A program made the translations under genes and the position numbers. From Glandiceps talaboti (taxonomy: Eukaryota; Hemichordata; Enteropneusta; Spengelidae), in NCBI RefSeq assembly GCF_964340395.1, contig NC_135562.1:1805001-1869000 (forward strand): a stretch of 64,000 nucleotides of DNA, in the 5' to 3' direction. Under the pieces are notes generated by a model. It searched no databases, was not told the origin of the DNA, and worked only from the letters and a program-made list of their open reading frames with translations. Shown in pieces: positions 1 through 11,499 of this stretch; position 1 is the stretch's first letter; each line of letters starts with the position of its first letter.

Positions 1-110
1 CTCATTGTGTTCATGGCAGCTAATAACATTCTTATTTTTTTCATCTGAAACTCACTGTGCACATATTTTACTTTTGAAACTCATAGAATTAATCTATTAC
101 TTTTTCTTAC

Positions 111-175
111 AAATGTCACAGAAATCACCATATTGCAACACTGATGCCAATATTCACCATATTGCTGTACTAATG
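111..175 (-). CDS. candidate internal exon (last in window) of minus-strand gene
   Basis: A 65-nt exon: two bases finish a codon started in the previous exon, then 21 codons (LVQQYGEYWH.., ending VISVTF), then a GTAAGAAA donor in phase 0. The acceptor is TATTAG, preceded by a modest pyrimidine run (ctttccgtttttacttaac). The previous exon (244-446) ends with one codon base, T, and this exon supplies CA, giving Ser without a frame break across a 68-bp intron. Short length and lack of homology keep confidence moderate. Family not recognised. Confidence 0.42.
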
Positions 176-243
176 CTAATATTCACAAGTTAAGTAAAAA
201 CGGAAAGATTATTAGAGATGATTTTTACAGCGATTTTACTCAC

Positions 244-446
244 AATCACTGGTGAGGTGAGCTGCATCAGTCACTTCCGTCATCACAAGTAAAATTCTAA
301 ATGTCATTCTCGGAGAATATTTGCTGTAAAAATCGCCTCTGTTGCTATCGGAAACTGGGCCTTCACCACTGATACGAGGCTTAAAATATCTCCTGAAGAA
401 GGAAATAATCCTATTTCTGGATTTTTTGGTAGGTGAATTTTGATTA
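244..446 (-). CDS. candidate internal exon of minus-strand gene (67 codons)
   Basis: A 203-nt open segment with 67 full codons, including a basic stretch (SPTKKSRNRIISFFRRYF), then SPRMTFRILLVMTEVTDAAH. This composition is richer in charged and small residues than chance AT-rich ORFs nearby. The acceptor is AATATTCAG, the first base completing a codon (phase 2 intron). The donor is GATT|GTGAGTAAA, phase 1, and joins in frame to 111-175. The exon at 3822-3939 ends in phase 0, so at least one more exon must lie between. The basic run could be a linker between helical repeats, which is inference. No known family recognised. Confidence 0.5.
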
Positions 447-2080
447 CTGAATATTACCAAATCAAAATATTATTTGATTGACTTATTTACAAGTATCAGG
501 ATGAACATTCTATTTCACATTGAAAGAATTGAAGCAGATACTTGTAAGCTGTAATAATTACTTCTTTAGATCTAAAATATTTGAATCAATGCTACATGTA
601 GGATTTCCTGACAGTGCAATATTTACTCTTTTGTTTCACATTTAATTTATTGTGGAATTAACATTATTGGGAGTTACTCATATTTAGGCCAAGAAAAAAA
701 AAGAAAAAAAAAGAATTGTTTCTGGTCAGGACAGTTTGTCTAAAATGGTGCAACAACACACTTTTTATTATTTATTTTTTAATTATCAACAAACCTGTCA
801 TTCAGTCTACTATTTATGGCAGTTACTGTTCTTTTTATTTAGTACTTTTTTACAGCAAGTGTGTATGTGGGGCAGATGTCATTTGCTTGTTCATGATTGG
901 CATTGCAGTTGTCTTCACTGAAGTAGGAAGGGATATTTTTCTCTTTCTCTATGGATCTGCAGACAGAGATTACAATGTATGTCCCTGTCATGATATCAAA
1001 AGTTTTCTCAATCACTAATTTTAGCAAAATACGAACGTTTCATGAAAAATATCTCAACATCCACATAAATGTTTGCAATGTTCTGTTGAGACAAGACCAC
1101 TGTGTACTTGTCTATAGACTTAACTATCTAACTCAACATCCTGGCTCTGATAAAACAGTGAAACCAGATAGCCAAGTCTCAGGGCTACTGTGTACTAGCA
1201 CAATGTATACATGTTTACTAAAATCACAGGGAACTGAGTAAAAGCTGACATACACTTACAAGAAATGTGATTTTGATTTTCTTGAAATCAATTTCTAACA
1301 TACTGATCAATATGTACCCCCGGTACATGTCCATGCATTAAAATGCGGAGTTAAAATTGATTCTTTATGTATGTGAAATATTGGAAATTCCTACTTTATA
1401 GAATTTTTTTGCTGTTATTCATCTTTCTTAGCTTGACCGTATTAACTGTTTTGTTAGTGTTTACTACATTTTGTACATTACACTGTATTATTTTGAAGGC
1501 AAAATTACATGCATATGTACCATACATTACACTGTATTATTTTGATGGCAAACTTACATGCATATGTACCATACATTATGTACAAGAGATTACTTGCACT
1601 GGTGTGCATGCTTACTTGTGGTATTTTTACTGCATGCACATCAGAACACAATCATTTGTTCCACACAAAAATGATTGCGTAGCGTCATTTTTATAGAAAT
1701 TGTTCTTTTGGGTAAACATATGTAATAATAACAGAACTCTATGCCATGTGAGTGATAGTGTAGGTACTCTGGGGTATTTGCACTCATGCTTGCAGTGTTT
1801 TCTGCTGCACTTTCACTCACAACACTCATGAATGTATGATAGCAGAGAACACTGCAAGCACTCATGTAAATACACCTCGCATGTCATACTTGCACTCGCG
1901 TGTAATGGGGTTCTGACATATATTGTGAAGGCAAACTTGCATGAAATGATTGTCATAACAGAACCTCTCAATGTCTGTGAACACCAGTATAGTATACATG
2001 TACTCTGGGTATTTGCATGAATGATTGTAGTGTTCTCTGCAGTCACACTTTCAAGCAACTGACAGTGAAGATCAAGACAA
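447..2080. other. AT-rich intronic stretch without a clear gene
   Basis: I see no supported exon. A direct duplication of about 55 bp lies at 1473-1585 (two copies of a segment containing 'ttacatgcatatgtaccat'). A minus-strand segment ending at the donor CTT|GTAAGTGTATG near 1255 is open for about 15 codons upstream, but I could not connect it in phase. Confidence 0.5.
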
Positions 2081-2084
2081 CCCA

Positions 2085-2430
2085 CACTAGATATGGATGA
2101 TAGAGGGCGCCATCACAAGTGTCAGTCAGATAGACAAAAACTGTACATATTAAAAAAATATAAGTGACTGTCAGACAATGCAAGATCTGGTGAATAAACA
2201 AAACACCTGCAACATCATGAAAATCACAAATGGTTTGCTGCTGGTGTCTTGAAAACCTGTATCGGTGATAGTGGGCACTGTTGCATGCACCAATCAGATA
2301 TGGTACTGAATAGATGTAATGATTATAGAGGGCGCTCTAACTTGTCAATCAGATATTTAGGTGGAGAAAAGAGAATATATGCAAATGACTGAGGATACTG
2401 TTGCAAGTGTCAATCATACTGATACATGTA
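2085..2430. repeat. degenerate short repeat with 'agagggcgc' motifs
   Basis: Three or four diverged copies of a segment around 'gatagagggcgc...caagtgtcaatcagata' occur near 2097, 2265, 2325 and 2395. A 26-bp hairpin with perfect 12-bp arms (ctcagaccacta / tagtggtctgag) follows at 2439-2464. Confidence 0.5.
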
Positions 2431-3079
2431 CATAGTGTCTCAGACCACTAGTTAGTGGTCTGAGATAGTGTGAAGTCAAGATGAAAATGGTTTGCAATCT
2501 ATTAGCTGGTATGTCTACTGTATGTCGCTGGCACTTTAACTGTGCTAATACGTCACTGGCACTTGCCGTGCTAGCTTGTATTTGATATGGATGCTATAAA
2601 CGCTTGTGGTACATACAGAAAACGCTTTACTTTGGTGTTATGAGTTGTACTATGTGTAGCACAGTGCCAACGACATGGACATTCTAGCTGAAGGATTGCA
2701 ACCTATTTTTTATCCTAAACTCAGTCATCATGTACCTGCTTGACAGGATACAGCTGATAAGACATAGCAACAGACTAAGGACAAAGACTGATCCCTATGG
2801 CACAATAAAAATGACAAAAAAGCTCAGCTGTTCTGCAGCTGTAAATTTTTTAATGTCATTGTGCAAGTGTTGCTTTTCAATCAACATAAAATAAAAAAGG
2901 AAGTTGTTAATATTACTGGACTGTGTACAATTGATGCAGACTGTCAAAATGGAACTAGCTAAAAAATGACTTTTTTGAAAAATCAGTTTTTGAATCGTCC
3001 TGCTATCATGCATGATATCACTCCTCTAGGCCGTATCAATGTGAAGTGTTTGGAATACTAAGCAGTGAATTTCATCACA

Positions 3080-4930
3080 TCAAAGTTCCTCTATATTGGT
3101 ACCCCAATATGTAGTAGCAAATTAAATTTTATTCAAAACACAAATTTGATATTAAATTTCATAATTATACAAATATTTAATCAGAAATGTTTAAAATTCT
3201 TAAATATAATTTCCAAGTAGTTTGAATATAAAATACATATCTTGTAACTATATTGTATAACTACTGATGCATGTATCTTGAATTATGTACTTAACTGTGA
3301 TCAGAATACAAATTTGAATCAAAACTTTTTGAAAAAAACAGAGATATGAACAGAGTTGATGATTCTAGCTGTTTTCACACTTAGATTGAATACAAACAAT
3401 AAATATTTTAATTTCGTAACTACTAAACTTTTAATATTTCAAAATATTCTGGAAATAGTTTTAAATACAAAATAATACAATCTGTAACAATGAACACATA
3501 AAACTTCAAAATTTTTTAGATGACAATTAAAATTGTTTGACTATAATAACAGATTATTTGTAGTTTATAAACAACTATACCATCCATTTTTAATAGTTCT
3601 AAGATTCTTGGGGATTTTTTTTTTATGTATAGAGCAAAATATTTTGTAAGGTACTGACAATAAATTTCAAAATTTCTGGATTGCATGAGAAACTATTTTG
3701 ATGACAAAATTAAGTATTTTATAACAACTATGTAGTAGTTGTAAAAATGAACTATTTTGTATTAAAAAACACTTTTGCTTCTGATTCAAAAATTTTGAAA
3801 TTTTATGGGTCAAGCACTTACAAGATATGTTGCTTTATTTATCACAATGAGTTGAAAAGTTGGACGAAGAACACTTAGAACACAGACAGGTATATCATCC
3901 ACCAGTAGGAGTGCCATTGTATGTATTCGTATAACTAGACTGTATACTTTGAAAGATATTTTATAAATAGTGTTTTTGAATTCCAAACAATTCATTTTTA
4001 TACATAAATCTTCATGACCTCTTGATTACAAGTGAAACTATTTTGAATACAAGCTAATTTATTTTATACGAACTAGAGTAAATATGGGTATGAAACTAGT
4101 TCAACAAACAACCTGTTTTGTGTACTCATTTATATGTAGTATATTGATAACAACTTATCCATTAACAATAACATTCAATTTTTTTCAATTTTTTTCCAGA
4201 TTATTGATCAAAGTGTTTTGAATACCAAATGACAGATGTTGAAATAACTGAAACCTTATTACAAATAAGTGTTTTGAATTTCAAACAACAGATGTTGTAA
4301 TAACTGACCCGTATTACATATAAGTGTTTTGAATACCAAATAATATATTTCAAACCTACTGACCCACAAAACTTAAAAATTTGTTGAATACATGATGTAC
4401 AAGCAAAAGTATTTTGAATGCAAAATAATAATTACAGACGTAAGCTAGGGATTCCTACAAAACATTCTTTGATTCTTTCTATTGAAATTTTCATTTGTAA
4501 TATCTAACCATAAATTCTTATATTATATGGGTTGAGAAAAAGTGTTTTGAATACAAAGTGAAATAAATCATTTGATAACTTCTAAACTTAAATTGCATAT
4601 TTTAGAATATATTCACCATATAATAAACAGTGAAGATTTTAAATACGGTAACCCAACAAAAACTGTTGTAACAATCGACTCACAAAAATTTCAATATTTC
4701 AGGATTACAAGTAAATGTGTTTTTCAAAACAAACAATTTTAAGTCATTTATATAACAACTATACTGTTTATGTATATATAATATCATCAATAATGTTTTG
4801 AATAATAAACCAAATAAAACATTTTAGAAAGATATGACCTATAAAACTTCAAAATTTGTATATTACAAACAAAACTGTTTTGAATACAAACTAATCTCCT
4901 TCAAAGCTCATGTATCTTTAGAATGCAAAT
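3080..4930. repeat. old, diverged AT-rich tandem repeat with TTTTGAATAC motif
   Basis: A recurring frame of words appears throughout: 'gacccacaaaacttcaaaa', 'ggattacaagtaaaa' and 'gttttgaatacaaa', spaced roughly 60-150 bp apart (for example near 4045, 4215, 4270, 4328, 4405, 4545, 4795 and 4880). Units are too diverged to give one period. The candidate exon 3822-3939 sits inside this field but does not share the motif. Confidence 0.55.
3822..3939 (-). CDS. candidate internal exon of minus-strand gene (39 codons)
   Basis: A 118-nt exon: one base completing a codon, then 39 codons, including MALLLVDDIPVCVLSVLRPT and QLIVINKATYL. The acceptor is GTATACAG after 'atatctttcaaag'. The donor is CTT|GTAAGTGC, a strong match, phase 0. 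The peptide has the leucine/valine spacing of paired helices as in HEAT/ARM repeats. No stop interrupts it, and its composition contrasts with the AT-rich satellite on both sides. Phase agrees with the upstream candidate at 6980-7014 but not with 244-446 downstream, so an exon is missing between them. Confidence 0.55.
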
Positions 4931-5149
4931 CGATTTATCATCCTTATAAATGACAGCGTACGGTGTACAGTGTACAGTGTAGGTATTAATACATCAGTAT
5001 GTTGTCCTTGTCACTCCCCTCCCTAGAGTTTAACATCTACTAATTTGTAAACAGACATCTGAATATTATTATCACAGTACATGATCAAAATCTCAAAATG
5101 GCGTTTCACTACAAAATTTGACCGTAACTACAAATTTTGAGCAGACATC

Positions 5150-5760
5150 AATTTCATCTATAAAATAGTTGTGATTACTACTTGATAGAAATATTAACAA
5201 ATTTGTAATATTTAATATTTACTTATCAAATCATAGTTTTTAAGTAATTCTTTTTTTCATTTTTGATAAACTACACTAGAAAATTTGACATCAAATTCAT
5301 TCATATAAGTTAGTTGTCTAATCATTTATATTTGATATAAATATTAACAAAATGTGTCATATATAACATCTTCTTATCAAATTTTATCATTTTTATTTTA
5401 AGTATATTTTTTCATTTTTGACAGAACTACATTACCCAATTTCACATCATTTCATCCATACAATATATGGGTGTCTAATCTTTTATCTTTGATGTCAATA
5501 TTAACAAAACTTTTAATATTTAATAATTGCTTACCAATAATCTATTTAAATATGTCATATTTTTCAATTTTGATAAAGGTACATTTGAAAATTTTACTGT
5601 ACATCAAAATCATTCATATAATATATGGTTGCATCTATTTTTTTATGTTTGATATCAATATTAACAAAATCTGTAATATTTGATATTTGCTAATCAAATT
5701 ACATCTTTTTAATATGTACTTTTTTATTATTGATCAAATACATCTCAAAATTTAGAAGCA
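5150..5760. repeat. AT-rich satellite, ~155-bp period, ~4 diverged copies
   Basis: The phrase 'atattaaca' recurs at 5191, 5341, 5498 and 5658 (spacings 150, 157, 160). Each is followed in the same order by 'ttgctaatcaaat', 'tttttcatttttgataaa', 'catcaaattcattcata' and 'tatggttgtctaat' variants. No coding signal. Confidence 0.8.
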
Positions 5761-6119
5761 AGCAATTTATGAACTTGATTTACAGTCAAATTTTCAAATA
5801 AACTTTTATCAAGTGTAAATATAGAATAATACAAATTATCTTCTATGTAAGTGAAGTAACCTTTTTTTTCATTTTTGATAAAAATATTTAGGGTACTTTA
5901 TATGTTGACTGAATCTAGTGAAAAGCAAGACATAGAAAGTGAGTAAATATATTTTGATAAATATGCAAAAAAAGGGAAAAGAAAATAATGTCAGCCTCAG
6001 TTCTATCTATTCGTGTATGATAACTAAGGTGATACATCATCTATATTTCTACAATTTTCTTGGCCCAAAACTTTTGTCATTTTTGTGTATTTTCCTATTT
6101 CCCATTTTATAAATAACCT
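5761..6119. other. AT-rich stretch, nothing recognised
   Basis: No exon, RNA gene or clear repeat seen. It contains scattered poly-T and TTTTGATAAA words like those in the satellite upstream. Confidence 0.4.
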
Positions 6120-6705
6120 GAGAAGCTGAAAAATGCGCATATATAGACAAATTTTGACAATTTTTTGGTGTCAGATTTTGGCAGGAAAACAAGTGTACGA
6201 CACGAATAATTTTTGTCTGAAAGTAAAAGAATACTACTTGTCATACATGCTTTCCTGCTAACCAATAAATAATACATACATACATGTTTGTATTGTCACT
6301 ACAGGGCAAGCAAACCATCGAATGCATAAAAATTGAAAATAATTCAAGTACTTCTAAAAAATTTGACAATTTTAGTGTCAGAATTTGGTGGGAAAATGAA
6401 CATACATGTATGTGTATGGACAAGAATTGAGAAATTAGTTATACCTCTTATGGTATGTAAACCATCAAATTATGGAGAACCATTTTATGCACACTTGCTG
6501 TATCACCTTCTGATAACACGTGCCATATCATTTTTACATAATTTGATGATTTTAGTCAGCGTCAAATTTTGGCGGGAAATCATACATATTAGAAAGAATA
6601 AGTAATTGGATATACTCACTACAGGGTATGCAAACCATCAAATTATGAAGAAACATTTGGTACACACTTGCTGTATCACCTTCTGATAACAAGACTTAAG
6701 TGATT
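6120..6705. repeat. ~170-190-bp tandem repeat, ~3 copies
   Basis: Three copies of 'aatttgacaattttagtgtcagaatttggcgggaaa' (from about 6150, 6355 and 6537) alternate with three copies of 'tcactacagggtatgcaaaccatcaaattatg...cacttgctgtatcacc' (about 6296, 6447 and 6616). Confidence 0.75.
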
Positions 6706-6735
6706 CTCTTTTGATAATGAATACCGACCGTGTAA

Positions 6736-6936
6736 ATGAGAGGAGAAATGCGTGACCTGACACTTAGCAGCAGAATTTCTTCCTGTCGTTTCTCATCGAT
6801 ATTCTATGATTTGAAGTATGTGCTTGGCATACAAACAGACAGCTGGGTATTGCATGCCCTGCATACAAATGAAGGCTGGCAGTTTATGGCTTGGAATTGT
6901 GACGTTCAATTAATGAATTATGGCCTTCCAGAATAA
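6736..6936 (+). CDS. short plus-strand ORF, possible last exon or repeat-derived ORF
   Basis: A 66-codon ORF whose second half (YVLGIQTDSWVLHALH, EGWQFMAWNCDVQLMNYGLP) is rich in Trp and balanced in charge, unlike chance AT-rich ORFs. A possible acceptor lies at 6816 (tctatgatttgaag) behind a pyrimidine-rich stretch (tttcttcctgtcgtttctc). It ends in TAA. No upstream plus-strand exon was found, so it may equally be a transposon remnant or chance. Confidence 0.2.
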   Translation: MRGEMRDLTLSSRISSCRFSSIFYDLKYVLGIQTDSWVLHALHTNEGWQFMAWNCDVQLMNYGLPE

Positions 6937-6979
6937 ATCGTTATGTCGGTATTTAAGAAAGTGAAAATTTCAAACTCAC

Positions 6980-7014
6980 CATCTTTGGAATTGCAAACTA
7001 CATGTAGTACAAGA
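6980..7014 (-). CDS. candidate 35-nt internal exon of minus-strand gene
   Basis: Eleven codons (SCTTCSLQFQR) plus two bases, with a good donor AAAGATG|GTGAGTTTG and an acceptor after 'tttattttgtcaaaaag'. It begins in phase 0 and ends in phase 2. That is exactly what is needed to join 9093-9184 (ends phase 0) to 3822-3939 (starts phase 2). Very short, and the acceptor is weak, so phase fit is the main argument. Confidence 0.27.
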
Positions 7015-7142
7015 CTTTTTGACAAAATAAATTGTAATTAATAAATTACCACACAAATTTTTCTGACTGTATACATTCAGAAGTCAAATGTCCAAAGTCA
7101 ATGTAAGAATTTTACAAACTTTCATTTTATTGTCAATGATAA

Positions 7143-7198
7143 GGTGTGTGTGCGTGTGTGTGTGTGTATGTATGTATGTGTATGTATGTATGTATGTA

Positions 7199-7253
<55 letters not shown>

Positions 7254-7457
7254 ATGTATGTATGTATGTACGTACGTACGTACGTACGTACGTACGTACG
7301 TACGTACGTACGTACGTACGAGTGTATGTATGTATGTATGTATGTATGTATGTATGTATGTATGTATGTATGTAGGTATGTATGTATGTATGTATGTATG
7401 TATGTATGTATGTATGTATGTATGTATGTATCATGTATGTATGTATGTATGTATGTA

Positions 7458-7492
<35 letters not shown>

Positions 7493-7738
7493 ATGTATGT
7501 ATGTATGTATGTATGTATGTATGTATGTATGTATGTATGTATGTTGTATGTATGTATGTATGTATGTATGTATGTATGTATGTATGTATGTATGTATGTT
7601 GTATGTATGTATGTTGTATGTATGTATGTATGTATGTATGTATGTATGTATGTATGTATGTATGTATGTATGTATGTATGTATGTTGTATGTATGTATGT
7701 ATGTATGTATGTATGTATGTATGTATGTATGTCGTATG
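7143..7738. repeat. 600-bp compound microsatellite (GT)n/(GTAT)n/(ACGT)n
   Basis: (TG)n blocks near 7145-7168, 7205-7236 and 7460-7476 are set in long (GTAT)n runs. A pure (ACGT)n block spans about 7268-7320, a self-complementary alternating purine-pyrimidine sequence. The long ORFs here (YVCM.., HTYI..) are artefacts of the tetranucleotide. Confidence 0.98.
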
Positions 7739-7739
7739 T

Positions 7740-8655
7740 ACAGCCTGAATGTGTCATCATCACCATGTCACTTGACATTAGCCAGTATAAACTCTAACCA
7801 TGCATACATGTCTACACAGACACATTCATCAAATATAACATTTAATCAGCATGTGATATTTGCCTTTAACCTTAGTCTAACACTGGTCACCCTTCAACTC
7901 CCACATCACTTATTTCCTTGTCTCATTAGCTGCCATCCATTGTAAGTGGTGGTGACACCCCCTGAATCATCTACTGTAATTGTTAGTGACACCCCCTGGT
8001 TCATCTACTTTAATTGGTGGTAAGGCTCCCCTGACTATTGATTTGGACCTGCCCAAATAATCAATGATGGTACCTAAGTAATTGGAAGACATCGAATAAT
8101 AAGCTATTGCTATGACAACAGGAATACAGAAGTGTCTTGATAATGGCAATCTATGAGTCTCACAGCAGTCTTTAATCTGTGAATCACCAGAGTTATTGTG
8201 AAATGTCTTTTTAGTATACTTTGTCATTTACTGTACATAGATATAAAAATACACAAATTCAATGCAATATCAAAATTGGCATCTTTATCAGATATTTTAT
8301 CAGACTAGAAAGGTATACATGAGGACATGTGATCATTATGACGTTGACCTTATTTGGGAAAGGTATATCTGGGTCTTAAGCCCTTATTTGGGCAAAGTAC
8401 TTAAAAATTCATGCTGTTAACCTTCTTCAGGGCAAAGGACACATGGGTCTCATAGTCATGTTGTTGGCCTTATTTACATATAGCTAAAGTACTCATAATT
8501 CTTCGTTTAATGTTGATTGCCTTATTTGGCAATGTACCCATTCATATATCGGCACTGTTGTTGTTGTTGCATAGCACACTGTTGTCATTATGTAAATGTT
8601 TAAATACATGGGATATCATTTTGACACGAGAGATCTTACTCATGTCATGTGACTT
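7740..8655. other. gene-free stretch
   Basis: A short direct repeat around 'gtgacaccccctg..tcatctact' lies at 7951-8010. 'ttatttgggcaaag' variants recur at 8350-8530 in a degenerate ~60-bp repeat ('gtcttaagcccttatttgggcaaagtac'). No exon seen. Confidence 0.45.
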
Positions 8656-8659
8656 CAGG

Positions 8660-9020
8660 GGTACTATTACAGTACAATATCATTCCATATGTACTATTAC
8701 TGTACACTATCATTTCATGGGTACTATTAGTATTACTGTACCATGTGACTTAGGGGTACTATTGCAGTTCACTATCATTCCATATTACTTAAGGGGTACT
8801 ATTAGTACACTATCATTCCATATTACTTAAGGGGTACTATTGCAGTACACTATCATTCCATATTACTTAAGGGGTACTATTACTGTACACTCTCATTCCA
8901 TGTGACTTAAGGGTACTATTACTGTACACTCTCACTCCATGTTACACATGTACTTAAGGGGTACTATTACAGTACTATGTGACTTAGGGGTACTATTACA
9001 GTGTACTATTACTGTACACT
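8660..9020. repeat. ~40-45-bp minisatellite (GGGGTACTATTACAGTACACT type)
   Basis: About nine imperfect units containing 'aggggtactatta', 'cagtacactatcattcca' and 'tattactta', with indels. The unit carries the palindromic word GTAC twice. Confidence 0.9.
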
Positions 9021-9092
9021 TTCTCTACAGATACTGTAATTAAATTATTGATTGAAATGCATTTCTAACCTAAATCATTAACTCACTCTCAC

Positions 9093-9184
9093 ATTTGTAG
9101 ACAACCAGCCTGATGCAGCTGTATTTTCAGGGGGAAGTTTATTGAAGATTGAACAAAATACTTTAGCCAGAAAGATAAGACAAT
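9093..9184 (-). CDS. candidate internal exon of minus-strand gene (30 codons)
   Basis: A 92-nt exon: two bases finish a codon, then 30 codons ([20 protein letters not shown], then [10 protein letters not shown]). The acceptor is ATTTTTCTATAG, pyrimidine-rich. The donor is AAAT|GTGAGAG, or six bases later AGA|GTGAGT, both phase 0. The preceding candidate exon ends with G in phase 1, giving Asp at the join. The same DNA is also open on the plus strand with an excellent acceptor (see 9101-9228), so which strand is coding is unresolved. Confidence 0.38.
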
Positions 9185-9228
9185 CTATAGAAAAATCTTG
9201 TATAAATGTCAGATGTAATGACTTTTGA
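9101..9228 (+). CDS. alternative: plus-strand terminal exon over the same DNA
   Basis: A textbook 3' splice site (taactcactctcacatttgtag) is followed by 41 codons and [23 protein letters not shown], then an amphipathic helix [13 protein letters not shown] and INVRCNDF. As a peptide this is at least as convincing as the minus-strand reading. Against it, no upstream plus-strand exon was found, and the minus-strand reading fits a phase chain. At most one reading is likely coding. Confidence 0.3.
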
Positions 9229-9270
9229 TAAATTATCTGCCCAGCTGTTTGTCTGTGTATGGGTAACGCC

Positions 9271-9278
<8 letters not shown>

Positions 9279-9336
<58 letters not shown>

Positions 9337-9345
9337 ACGTGCATG

Positions 9346-9417
<72 letters not shown>

Positions 9418-9437
9418 CGTGTGTGTGTGTGTGTGCA
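9279..9437. repeat. (GT)n microsatellite, ~160 bp
   Basis: Two long (TG)n tracts are separated by 'cacgtgcatgcatg', followed by a (GC)n-like 'gcgcgcgcg' and more (GT)n. Alternating purine-pyrimidine throughout. Confidence 0.98.
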
Positions 9438-9439
9438 TG

Positions 9440-10080
9440 CTGCATGCATACATATACCAATACATGTACATACACAAGTACATTGGTCGACTTGAAAAAA
9501 AGTTTGACTTTCATGAGTCAAACCGTGGTGTGCATTCACCCATAATGTCATGAAAAGTATGACACTACCACATCAGGTGTGTGTACTTCACCACTAATGG
9601 AAAGACTGAATAACAGCCGTACAAAGTAGTATTCTAAGAGTATACAATCAGATAAGTCACTGCCTCAACTCTTTACACTCCTAGTATCAGGATAATCTAA
9701 TAAACGGGAAAGCAATTACTATAAATAGGAAAGAGAGCACATAAACACACTTTAGCTCTGATTACTATCACCCCAAAAACTTACTGCATGTAAGGATTAG
9801 AATGCTACATGGTGGCTGACTGAAAGAAGACGGCTGCGTGTATGTGTGTGGTCATTTGTATGCAATGACATCACTGTGTAGGGCTGAGTCAGTGTCCTGA
9901 AACATGAACATCTAAAATTAATTTTGAGTGGTTCAAGTACGTGCTAGGCATTTTTAGAGAAGGTAGCTTTGTGTAGAAAAGGCTTTGTATAGTATTGAGA
10001 TGCATATACCCGATACATGAATAATAAATATGCAGATTTACTTGCCACCAATAAAAAACACTGAGTCATAAATACAATTT
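9440..10080. other. gene-free stretch
   Basis: No supported exon, RNA gene or repeat seen. Confidence 0.4.
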
Positions 10081-10084
10081 AAAG

Positions 10085-10345
10085 TCTATGCATCAGGCTG
10101 AGTTCTCACACATTCCACGGTATTCCAGGGTTTTTAAAATCACGATCCAGGAAATCTGAATACAGCTTTATGTCATTCTATGTATCAGGCTGAGTTCTCA
10201 CACTTTCAATTAGTACAGTATTCCAGGGTTTTTAAAATCGTGATCCAGGAAATCTCAGATCAGCTTACATTGTATGTCATTTTATAGATCAGGTTATGAG
10301 TCAGTCTAAGTTATCCAGTCACTGAATTTCCAGGATATTCCAGGT
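10085..10345. repeat. ~95-105-bp tandem repeat, ~2.5 copies
   Basis: Copies of 'caggctgagttctcacac', 'gtattccagggtttttaaaa' and 'gatccaggaaatct' start near 10091 and 10186, and a diverged third near 10288. Confidence 0.85.
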
Positions 10346-10544
10346 TTATAAAATCATTATCCACGGACTTCTCATGATCAGTGTACATCATTTTTCATGA
10401 GTAATTTGCAATACTGACACTGTACATAATCCCCGACAGACTGCCATTTAAGTTGTCATGGTGATCTAAAGTTTACTTGTCAAGCTTGGACAGTTGCTTA
10501 CAAAATTAACTGAAATTTTCTACTGGATTTCCGTTCTCTTACAC

Positions 10545-10684
10545 TGTCAGTGTTTTTGTATGTTTTGTCTTTGTTGTTTTTTGATGTTTAATAATGCCAA
10601 GATACATTCCTACTCGGCTTAATAGTAGTTTTGGATAATAAAGTATTCTAATCTAATCTAATTTAATCTAATCTAATCTAATCT
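10545..10684 (+). mobile_element. 3' end of a LINE-like retroelement with (TCTAA)n tail
   Basis: 'ttggataataaagtattctaa' runs directly into a pentanucleotide tail (taatctaatctaatttaatc...). An AATAAA signal followed at once by a short tandem-repeat tail is the usual 3' end of several non-LTR retrotransposon clades and their SINEs. No reverse-transcriptase reading frame is preserved upstream. Clade not assigned. Confidence 0.5.
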
Positions 10685-11039
10685 CCTGAAACAATGGGAT
10701 GAAGGTGCTCAGTCTTGGAACAATGGGAAGAAAGTGCTCAATCCCAGAACAACAAACTTAAAAACAAATGACAATAGACAAATGAAATAGGGGTAAAATA
10801 AAGAAGTCATGCAAGCCGTATTCACAACATCAGATTTTGATCAGATTGCTGGCAATATCATATCCATCATTATGACATTTTTCTTCATATAAATCAAATA
10901 CTACATGTTCCTACATCTGGTTTCAAAATCTATGATTACAACCTCATATGATCTATGCATTCCTGCAGTGAGAAAGTAGCTGACCATACAGATAACAAAA
11001 CTAGAAGGTATTATATACTGATATCTATATTTCACTACC

Positions 11040-11083
11040 AAATCATATCATATCATATCATATCATATCATATCATATATCAT
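11040..11083. repeat. (ATCAT)n pentanucleotide microsatellite
   Basis: About eight tandem copies of atatc/atcat. Confidence 0.95.
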
Positions 11084-11499
11084 ATTGTTTATTTTCACCA
11101 GACACAAAGGATAAATGATACACAACTAAGAAGAAAAGAAAAAGAAAAAAAGTGACTTCATATATCCCCTATTAAGACATCAGCAAGTCAAAGAAGCCTA
11201 CTTATTATTCACAACATGTCACATAAAGTGTGAAAACTGCAAGCATAATTCCCCCTCTGTGACTTTTCCTCCATAGAGAGAAATAGTCATGTAAAAGGTT
11301 TAATGAAAAATCAGGGTTACACATTAAGACTCCGTCAATTGAATACTTTGCCGTCTTTGAATTTCCCAAAAACCTACCAAACAGACGGGGAAACAAAACA
11401 CAGAAAAAAACCACAATGCTAACATGTGATGTAAAATTCACTTTCCTGTTGATTCATTTTTGGTTGTACCTAAATCTACTACACTGGTGAAATATAAAA

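Noticed and set aside
2770-3013. Minus-strand similarity to a non-LTR reverse transcriptase 'GVPQGSVLGP' block (reads IVP-stop-GSVFVL near 2795)
   Set aside because: Only a few residues agree, a stop interrupts the motif and no flanking RT motifs are visible. Too weak to annotate without a search.
7084-7797. Long ORFs of up to 217 codons (YVCM/HTYI repeats)
   Set aside because: Translation artefacts of the (GTAT)n/(GT)n microsatellite. The same applies to 9163-9553 and 41093-41558.
7143-9437. CRISPR-like or phage-like repeat arrays
   Set aside because: Repeats are directly adjacent with no unique spacers, and the window is eukaryotic.
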